Shown here piece after piece: positions 56,090 through 64,000 of a stretch of 64,000 nucleotides of DNA. Source of the DNA: Astrothelium macrocarpum (Eukaryota; Ascomycota; Dothideomycetes; Trypetheliales; Trypetheliaceae); the NCBI GenBank assembly GCA_021030915.1, contig JAGEMR010000052.1, forward strand, positions 62,001 to 126,000, given 5' to 3'. The notes under the pieces are model-generated. The model saw only the letters and a list, made by a program, of their open reading frames with translations. It made no database searches and was not told where the DNA came from. How positions within the stretch are numbered: the stretch's first letter is position 1; every line of letters begins with the position of its first letter. Made by a program: the position numbers and the translations under genes.

Positions 56090-57049
56090 ATGGCACGACG
56101 AAGCACGGTTCTCATCACGGGTTGCAGTGATGGTGGCATCGGAAGTGCGCTCGCCAGTGTCTTCCAAGCACGTGATTTTGATGTCTTTGCTACGCTTCGT
56201 GATCCTTCAAAGGCGTCGGAGTTGTCGAAGCTGCCAAACGTGACAGTATTGACTCTCGATGTGACCAATTCATCCCACATCGCTGCAGCTGTCCAGATAG
56301 TCCAAGGAGAAACTGGGGGAACGCTAGATTACTTAATCAACAACGGCGGCCACAATCATTTCATGCCTTTGTTGGACGAGGATATCGATGCCGCAAAGCG
56401 CATTTTCGACACCAATGTTTGGGGCACGCTGGCTGTGACTCAGGCATTTGCGCCCCTCCTCATCAAAGCCCAGGGCGCTGTTATAAACGTCACATCAGTA
56501 TCCGGATATCTTAATATTCCATGGATGGGTAAGCTCTGGCCAGTTTCATCCTAACGAGACCGAACAGAACTTGCTGACGTGATTTTGGATCTCACAGGCT
56601 CATATGCTGCGTCAAAGATGTCCATGGAAATTATGGGCGAGACGTTGCGCCTGGAACTAGCGCCGTTCAAAGTCAGGGTGCTATCGGTAGTAACGGCTGC
56701 AGTGCAGACCAAGGGTCTAACCTACTTTGACGATTTCAAGCTACCTTCAGATTCGATATACAAATCCATTGAGGGTACCATTTCGGCAAGAGCTCACGGG
56801 AGCGGCAGCCCCAAGCGAATGGACGCCGCCGAGTATGCCAACAAAGTTGTCTCAGCAATTACAAGAGGGTCAAGCGGCAAGATCTGGCCTGGGCCGGTGC
56901 CAACATTCATTAGATTCGCTTTGGCGTTCTTTCCCACCTGGCTCATGGTACGTCATAGAGATATATACCGAAGTACCCAACTGACTGATTTGCAGGACAA
57001 AATGTTCATCCGAGGGACTGGACTGGATACTCTCTCGAAAACAAGATAG
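56090..57049 (+). CDS. ayr1: Ayr1-like short-chain reductase (1-acyldihydroxyacetone-phosphate reductase type)
   Basis: The exons are 56090-56528, 56598-56947 and 56996-57049 (280 residues). The motif TGCSDGGIG is the Ayr1-type nucleotide site; NNGG stands where NNAG is usual. Active-site residues are Ser in INVTSVSGYL and YAASK. Ayr1 enzymes reduce 1-acyl-DHAP to lysophosphatidic acid at the ER or lipid droplets using NADPH, and related fungal enzymes work in secondary metabolism, so the exact substrate is uncertain. The last intron is 48 bp and open in frame, so a form that retains it would add 16 residues. A hydrophobic patch near FIRFALAFFPTWLM could bind membrane. The start at 56090 is preferred over an in-frame start at 55943 because it begins the conserved fold. 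Confidence 0.92.
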
Positions 57050-59429
57050 ACAGCCAATTCTCTGCTCGCTGCGGCTTTTACCTTCTTCTGACTGAGCAGG
57101 CTACGTCTGTTAATGTTTGCTTCTGAGCCCTATATTAATCTTCAGGCTTGGAATATCGGTTTCCGCTAGATCATCGACATCTTGGCTTCTTTCAGAATTT
57201 CCCTCAATTAGATACTGTACTATAATAGACTATCTGCCAAGTTTCGCCCACGTCAATAGCATTACAGCTGTGCTTTCGAGTACATTGTCTATAATCCATA
57301 ACGACTCATAAACCGTCTTTAAAACGGAATAAATTGCGTAAGTATAAATAAGCATATTAATATCATTGCAAAGAACAACAATCTTCAAACTTCCCTCCAA
57401 CTTGCATGACTTCTACTGAACAGCACTCCCGTACGTCAACTACGAGCCTCATTTGACCATACAGTATTGTCAATCCTGTCGCTGAGAGCTTTATACAATG
57501 CTTGCTCTAACCTATGTAAACCTGCGATATTACTTTTATCCAGTGGAAAATATTCCAGCTGTCAATCTGCTCCGTCACGTGCCATTATCCAGAGAGAATG
57601 AAGCTTATCTGCTCCTTCTTCGATGCGATGATCGCAGTATCCTTCGCGCTTTGTGGTTAGCTACATGTCGAACTCTGAATTCTAAACTTCATTTTACGAT
57701 GTGTGATTTGAGCCAGCGATCTTAGCTCGAGACATTCTTCTTTTGAGTCACAACATCGTAGACCAAGAGTTCCGCCTCCGGCTGGCAAGTCAGACTAATG
57801 ATATGCATATATTTTGAGGTATTTCCAAGACGAACAAGTCCATGGGGTAGATTTTATAGTGCAGAGGCATGCGGAGCAGAGAAGTAAAAGCCTGCTGTAT
57901 TCCCTGGGATTGTACAAAGACTCAGTTGCCTGCAGGAGGCAAGTGAACAGAAGTTTGTATAGAGATACAGCTGCGTAATGTGCCGATTTCATTCAGATGT
58001 AAGTACAGTAGCATGCCGCGAGCTCGCATTACTAGTCTTCACTAATGTCTCTATTGTAAAGCAAGAAAGGTCAGGGATGAGCACACCTAGATGACTTAGA
58101 GCTCCTTTCCTGTTTTGTACTTTGGTAAACGGTAATTACATTGCCTAGCATACGATTTGTATAGTTAGCATTTCTAGTACAAGACCCAAGACACGACATT
58201 GACTCAGGGTTTGCAGGCCCATTCGAAGCGTGATTGCTGCGAAAAAACGTCGAAGTTTGCCGTAGACCTTGTATGGTAGTTCAACAGGGAATGGAGCGTG
58301 GCTCGATTCACACCGCATAATGGGGTTAGCACTTACCTAGGTAGGCTAGAATATGGGCCTATTCAAAGTGTACCTTACAGATACACATCGGCTAAAAGTT
58401 CGGACGGTCACGATGGTGTGGGCAACCTCGGTCCATCGCAGCGGCATCTCAAGTCAGATCCTCTTCTCTGCACATGCTCAAAACCCTAACAATCTGGTCT
58501 TGGTTCTGACGGTCACGTCGCGGCTCACATCTTGTAGGAAGTAATGAGATCAAGTTGTATCAGTGGTCAGTTTTACATCTACATGCCATCGGCTATGCAC
58601 TTCTCCGTAGCCGAGGACCCTGAGAGCTTAGGTTTGCAGGTCAGGGTCCATTCCACGCTAGCAATTGCACAGGGTTTAGTCACAGCAAAACCCCAGGTTC
58701 TAACTTTGATCAGCTTAGTCGCTATTTTAATTAATCCAGCTTTGACTTTGACCAGTCCGATCTCGTCTTTACCAGATCCAACTTTAAATCTAACATTAAC
58801 GATTTTCAATACATCAACCCAACTTCTGGTCACGTACACGCTGGTTTAGGAAAGTGGGAACGCCCGTTCCCCCGGTCACCGCCGCTCATCTCGACAGCAA
58901 CAGCACCTCCATCATCCGCGGTCCTTCGCCAGTGCCGTGTAGCATCACCTGCCCTCCCTCTGCAACCGATCCAAAACCATGCTTCAACCTCGCTGCCTGC
59001 CGCAGACCAAACCCACCATCTCCGCGACGCCCCGCCGCAACATCTGCCACAGCCTATATTGCTTCCGTTCACGGCCCCTCGAGCGTCCTTGACACGTGAG
59101 CTGTTCAGCAGCTGCATCACAGGCAGAATGTCGCCGACCCAAGCAACCGACGACCGAATTACCTATTCAAGCTCACCGGGGTCTTTGGTGGGCTTCTACA
59201 TCCGTACCCATAGTTATTGGAGGAAATTTCCGCGACTTTAGTCACGCGTGACACCCTTAATTTAGAAAACGGACATATTGACAGATTGGATGAAGATGAC
59301 AGCAAGACAGCAAGACAGGCCAGACACCAAGCGGCTTAAAAATCCACGGCGTGCGAGCTTCTCGTCGATGAGTTCAAAACCTTCATAGGCGTGCCCATCC
59401 CACCGATCCCCTACGAAAAGCGATCAGAC
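57050..59429. other. Gene-free 2.4-kb region
   Basis: Only short frames without motifs are present. Around 58675-58815 the sequence has recurring TTTGAC/TTTAAAT/CTAAC(A/T)TT blocks that look like degenerate low-complexity DNA. The last 100 bp contain a TTAAAAAT string near 59335 that may be the TATA element of abfB. Confidence 0.4.
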
Positions 59430-60944
59430 ATGTTCTCACGACCAAGCTTCGAACGCGCCTACGCATTCGCTCTAGGCCTTATTGCCACGAGCTCCCTTGT
59501 CGCCGCTGGACCTTGCGACATCTACTCCTCCGGCGGCACGCCCTGTGTCGCCGCGCACAGCACCACTCGTGCCTTATACAGCGCCTATAACGGCCCACTC
59601 TACCAGGTGAAGCGTGGCTCCGACAGTACAACAACCAACATCTCACCGTTGTCTGCCGGTGGTGTTGCCAATGCCGCCGCCCAAGACTCCTTTTGCGCCA
59701 GCACAACCTGCCTCATCACAATCATTTACGACCAATCCGGCCGCGGTAATGACCTCACGCAGGCTCCGCCCGGCGCCTTCAGCGGCCCGGATACTGGTGG
59801 CTACGACAACCTGGCAAGCGCGACTGGTGCACCAGTCACGCTGAACGGTCAGAAGGCATACGGCGTCTTCATGTCGCCCGGCACCGGCTACCGCAACGAC
59901 GAAGCCAGCGGCACAGCTACAGGCGACGGGCCGCAGGGCATATATGCGGTCCTCGACGGAACCCACTACAACGACGCCTGCTGTTTCGACTATGGCAACG
60001 CTGAGACAAGCAATACTGATACGGGCGACGGCCACATGGAGGCCGTGTACTATGGCACCTGTACCATATGGGGCACTGGCTCTGGCAGTGGTCCTTGGAT
60101 CATGGCCGATCTCGAGAACGGTCTGTTCTCTGGCGAAAGCTCTGGCGAAAACGCTGCCGACCCGACGATCTCCTACCGGTTTGTCACATCGATCGTCAAG
60201 GGGGAGCCAAACCAGTGGGCTATCCGCGGCGCCAATGCTGCGTCCGGCTCGGTGTCGACGTACTATAGCGGCGTGCGTCCAGCCGGCTACAATCCGATGC
60301 ACAAAGAGGGCGCCATCATTCTTGGCATCGGCGGCGACAACAGCAATGGCGCTCAGGGCACGTTCTACGAGGGCGTGATGACCTCTGGCTATCCGTCCGA
60401 CTCCACCGAGAGCTCGGTGCAGGCCAACATTGTAGCCGCCAAATACGCTACGACATCGATGACCAGCGGCCCGGCGCTCAGCGTTGGTTCCTCGATCTCG
60501 CTGCAGGCCACTACGCCAGGCTACACGACACGCTACATCGCACATACCGGCTCCACCGTCAACACCCAGATCGTCTCGTCGTCCAGCAGCACAGCCCTCA
60601 AACAGCAGGCCAGCTGGACGGTCCGCACCGGTCTTGCCAACAGCGACTGCTTCTCGTTCGAGTCTGTAGACACCGCCGGTAGCTACATACGGCATTACAA
60701 CTTCGAGCTCGAGATCAATGCCAACGACGGCACCCAGCAGTTCAACGAAGACGCCACGTTCTGCCCGCAGGCCGGCCTCACCGGCCAAGGCAACTCCATT
60801 CGGTCCTGGAGCTATCCTACCCGCTACTTCCGCCACTACGACAACGTGACCTACGCCGCGAGCAACGGCGGCGTTCAGACGTTCGACGCAACCGCCTTAT
60901 TCAATGATGACGCGACTTGGGTGGTCAGCAACGGCTTTGCTTGA
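59430..60944 (+). CDS. abfB: Alpha-L-arabinofuranosidase B (GH54 with C-terminal CBM42)
   Basis: A single exon of 504 residues starts at the ATG 59430, which leads into a signal peptide (AFALGLIATSSLVAAG); an earlier in-frame ATG at 59391 is less likely. The mature protein begins GPCDIYSSGGTPCVAAHSTTRALY, the canonical GH54 start. Catalytic candidates are Glu in MADLENGLF (nucleophile) and Asp in GIGGDNSN (acid/base), by analogy with the Aspergillus AbfB enzymes. The C-terminal ~160 residues form the CBM42 beta-trefoil with its repeated RHYNFE, FNEDATF, RSWSYPTRYFRHY and FNDDATW motifs. The enzyme is secreted and removes arabinose side chains from hemicellulose. Third-position GC is high, which creates a 397-codon false frame on the other strand. 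Confidence 0.97.
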   Translation: MFSRPSFERAYAFALGLIATSSLVAAGPCDIYSSGGTPCVAAHSTTRALYSAYNGPLYQVKRGSDSTTTNISPLSAGGVANAAAQDSFCASTTCLITIIYDQSGRGNDLTQAPPGAFSGPDTGGYDNLASATGAPVTLNGQKAYGVFMSPGTGYRNDEASGTATGDGPQGIYAVLDGTHYNDACCFDYGNAETSNTDTGDGHMEAVYYGTCTIWGTGSGSGPWIMADLENGLFSGESSGENAADPTISYRFVTSIVKGEPNQWAIRGANAASGSVSTYYSGVRPAGYNPMHKEGAIILGIGGDNSNGAQGTFYEGVMTSGYPSDSTESSVQANIVAAKYATTSMTSGPALSVGSSISLQATTPGYTTRYIAHTGSTVNTQIVSSSSSTALKQQASWTVRTGLANSDCFSFESVDTAGSYIRHYNFELEINANDGTQQFNEDATFCPQAGLTGQGNSIRSWSYPTRYFRHYDNVTYAASNGGVQTFDATALFNDDATWVVSNGFA

Positions 60945-63150
60945 GCCTTGGCCCAATCTCTGCCAAAGTATCAGCGCACCTCGCGTCTCACTGATCGCGT
61001 CTTGTGCCAGTTCCTTCTTTGGCTTGTTCATTGTCATCTACGCGCTGGGATGCGAAAAGACGTGAATAGAAACGTAATGCAGTTCCGAGCTAGCCTATGT
61101 AAAGTTCGCCTGTATAGGGAGTTCACCTACCTTGTTGGGTAAATCAATTAATTTTTAAACCAACTAGAAAATGTTAATAGGTTACCCCTCCTATAACGCC
61201 AAGAAGCCTAGCGAGGAGCGTTTGCACCTTGAATGGCGGATTATAATTTGACCTGCCACCAACCCCTGCTAGTTTGATGGCATGCCGATTCATCCGCCCA
61301 AACTATCAAAATGCACTTGAATTAGTTAACATGTGATAGGGTTATCCCACCGTATGATCAGAGTGAACGGGCAAGCTCAGGGGCTAATCAAAGCTCCAGG
61401 TATTTACCAAAAATCGACGTGCTACAACATTATATATGTTCTTAACCAATAAGATAAGTCTGGTAACAGGGTTTGCCAATTAATAACTGGACGATCTGTT
61501 AACAGTCGGTTCGATAACACGCAGTCTATCGGACCTGTCAGTCGCTGTCGCTTTGAGGTCTGGGATATAGCCAGATTTCTCATGTGACTAATCTTTGCAG
61601 AAATATGACCATCTCTATTTAAGTTGGGTTGACAAGGTAGGATGCTGGCCTGCGGAGTTGTTCCGGAATAAACTGCAGGGTCTTAAGCTCGGCCGAGCAG
61701 AGATGAGATCTCTCGGTACTTTAGACTGCATGGAGAAATATCGACTTTACCACAGTTCGGTGCCCTCCGCTTCTGTAGCTTGGCGTGTATTTTATAGTAC
61801 GGCCTGGGTAGCTCTCTCAATTTTCCGTCGGCTTAGTGGGCCCTCAAATTTCAGGATCTATCTCAGTATCTTCTGTGGTCAGAGTTTCTCCGTCGATAAT
61901 AAGTAATAACTGGTATTTAATGGGTGGTTAGGAGACGGGTACTAATCAGACCTAGGGAAGGCTTGACTCACCAAACGAAGTCGATGCATGAAATCGGCAT
62001 CCAAGGGCCTGACATTCCCCGTGCTTGTCCCTGATACGCTTCTGAATCCGGCCTTCACGAAATACGCTGGCTTTCAAATGGTTTAAATGCTTAGTTGTGT
62101 GAGAATCATAACACTGAGATATGCATGGGGTAGCGTCGTGTGCAATACAATGCATACACTCGGTATACCATTACGCACTAGTTATCGAGCCTCCAACCTG
62201 ATGTTAACATAAAATGGTCGAAACACACGAGCTTATACTAACTCAACATAAGGCTTTTCCACAGCCGAGTTTCAATTATTTGAGCAGCTATCAAAATTGT
62301 TGAATGAGAAGCTGCTTAATAAATTGTCTGAGCTACACCAGCCAGCTAATTGATGGCCAAGTAGGTAGCAAGCAGAATTTAAAAGCCACCAAAATTTACT
62401 TAGCGGATGCTAAGATAGATGCTTCAGCATATTGCTCAGTCGTTGCCCGGCTGGCAAACGGGGCAGTAACTTCAGCAGCTATTCAACTTGCTATATAAAC
62501 AGCTAGTCAATTGGTTGCTTATAAAGCTGCTTAAAAAGTTGAAATTGGATCGTTAAAGAACCTCGCATCAATTTGGTTTTGACACTGTTCGTTGTTGTAC
62601 ACCGAAGCTAGTCGAGAAGAGGCTAGTGGCAGAGGCCTGATAATTACATAACGACCGCCATACGTTGCTCCTATCACTTTTGAACAACAGCGCGCCGATT
62701 CTACAGCTTCCTCTGAATCACCCAAACCTACGTTCAAACAGCAGAAGATTTGCGATCTATTCACTGAGCTCTCCGCCAAATGAGAAAAATAAACGAGATT
62801 ATCTGGAAAAGTGACATTTCTGATCGCTGATGATAATAGCTTTGCCGCATAGGATTCATGTCCTGCACCATAACTTCCAAAGGGAATGATTGTAGACAGT
62901 TGGTCCAGAACTTCAAGGGCCCATCAAAGCCTTTTGCCTTTGTAGCAGGTACACACTATGCCATTCTACTCTACGTAACCTATCTGATAACATCTCACCT
63001 CTATCTGTGCAGTGACCGCGCTTTGAACGCGATGGAAGATTGAGACACAAGCGCTTCATCTGATCGACAAAGGAGTGTGATGCAACAACCCGCCGGACGA
63101 TTGTATCACCGTGCAAGCGTTTCGCCCTGCGCATCTTCCACAATTTCAAG
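60945..63150. other. Gene-free 2.2-kb region
   Basis: The region is AT-rich in places. Two short similar strings, ATAGGTTACCCCTCC (about 61181) and ATAGGGTTATCCCACC (about 61338), and two AAGCTGCTTAA copies (about 62310 and 62525) hint at degenerate repeats, but I cannot define element ends. The frames at 61595-61906 and 62304-62498 lack motifs. Confidence 0.4.
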
Positions 63151-64000
63151 ATGGCGAAAGAACTGTTTCTTGCCGGCCTACAAAGGTGTGTGTCCGAGTT
63201 TACTGCTTGATGATCACTTCTGTTGACCTTTTCTCAGCTTGTTCAACTCGTCTACTTACTCCGATTTGACTATTACGTGTGGCGATCGCGCATGGAAAGC
63301 TCACAAGCTTGTCCTTTGCACTCAGTCTTCTTTCTTCGCAAAAGCCTTGGAAGGCGGATTTCAGGTGCATGTGCTAGTTCATTGGACCAGGACGATCTTC
63401 CTTCGATGTCTGGATCTAAAATATTCTCAGAGTATGCTACTTACTTGAACTAGGAAGCAGCGTCGGGCACAGTGGACTTGAAAGAAGATGATCCTGATGT
63501 CGTGGATGCGATGCTCAAATATCTTTACACTTTCGAATATAACGATGATCACGTCTCTAATACAGACCGTATGCCCTTCGCTATTCAAATTCTCATCGTC
63601 GCCGACAAATACGATATCGAACCGTTGAAGGGAGAAGCTGCTGGGAGGTTCATGGCATTGACCAGCAGCGCTCCTTGCGGCAACGGCTTCAGTAATGCGG
63701 TGAAGCTGATCTACAAAGACACAAGGGACAATGGAATTCACGAAAAGATGGTGCGCAACACTGCCATCGAGTATGCATGGGCCAGATATCACAACCTGAT
63801 AGCAAATGACGATGGATTCAAGCAAGCACTTGATGAGGTCAATGGGTTCAGCTCAAGCATGGTGGTAGCAAAGGTAGAAGGACGTGTCGCAGAGACATCC
63901 TCTGACCTGAACGAATATGAGCCTGTTGAAGACGATTGGGGCTTTTACTTCAATTCGGAGAGGAAAAGCAAACAAGCAGCGAAGAAAGCCATTAAGAGAG
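63151..64000 (+). CDS. BTB/POZ-domain protein (3' end outside the window)
   Basis: The exons are 63151-63185, 63238-63364 and 63454 to beyond 64000. The 52-bp and 89-bp introns join an intact BTB domain: SSTYSDLTITCGDRAWKAHKLVLCTQSSFFAKALEGGF, then LKEDDPDVVDAMLKYLYTFEY, then ILIVADKYDIEPLK and a helical BACK-like continuation (NTAIEYAWARYHNL). A charged tail, YEPVEDDWGFYF and Lys-rich residues, reaches the window edge. BTB domains mediate dimerisation and often link substrates to Cul3 ubiquitin ligases; large families of such short BTB proteins exist in Pezizomycotina with unknown partners. The frame is intact as far as visible. Confidence 0.9.

Noticed and set aside
59643..60836. 397-codon minus-strand frame
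   Set aside because: It is antisense to abfB, whose high third-position GC removes stop codons from the complement. No domain is present.

Overview
The window is nuclear DNA of a filamentous ascomycete (Pezizomycotina). The evidence is short introns of about 48-80 bp with GTAAGT-like donors, CTAAC/CTGAC branch sites and TAG/CAG acceptors; HET and NACHT (fungal STAND) genes; PTH11/SAT4-type rhodopsin-like membrane proteins; an AbfB arabinofuranosidase; and intact genes beside pseudogenes whose stops could be RIP-type C-to-T changes. I cannot fix the class or genus from sequence alone. Intron-exon structures below were assigned by eye from splice motifs, reading-frame phase and family conservation.

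Layout. 1-6150 is housekeeping: the start of a Doa10/Ssm4-like RING-CH ubiquitin ligase gene (minus strand, cut by the window edge), a 1375-residue Ala/Ser repeat protein with an N-terminal hydrophobic segment and a C-terminal KDEL, and a three-exon histone H4. 7770-9804 is a HET-domain gene with a frame break. 12433-22730 is the accessory island of most interest: a carnitine-acyltransferase-like protein lacking the catalytic His; a small three-repeat precursor with Lys-Arg sites around the repeated core TPYxYFP; a UstYa-type (DUF3328) oxidase with two HxxHC motifs; a GNAT acetyltransferase; a membrane-anchored tyrosinase; and a rhodopsin-like membrane protein. Precursor, UstYa and tyrosinase together are the hallmark of a fungal ribosomal cyclic-peptide (dikaritin-type RiPP) cluster, and I do not recognise this core sequence among known products.

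23137-29596 holds a conserved hypothetical gene and a seven-exon NLR-type gene (Goodbye-like domain, NACHT, TPR-like repeats, ZZ-like zinc finger). 29600-38790 is gene-poor: an alpha/beta hydrolase, fragments and a broken rhodopsin-like gene. 38793-47042 is denser: a VOC/extradiol-type dioxygenase and an FAD oxidase in tandem, an SDR, a secreted proline-rich protein and a peroxisomal-type mitochondrial carrier.

47165-51961 encodes a large protein joining a HeLo-like N-terminus, a pseudokinase, coiled coil, IQ motifs and a C-terminal trypsin-like protease. 52863-54529 is a cytochrome P450 pseudogene. Two adjacent diverged MITE-like inverted-repeat elements follow (55367-55880), then an Ayr1-like reductase, abfB, and a BTB/POZ gene that runs off the right edge.
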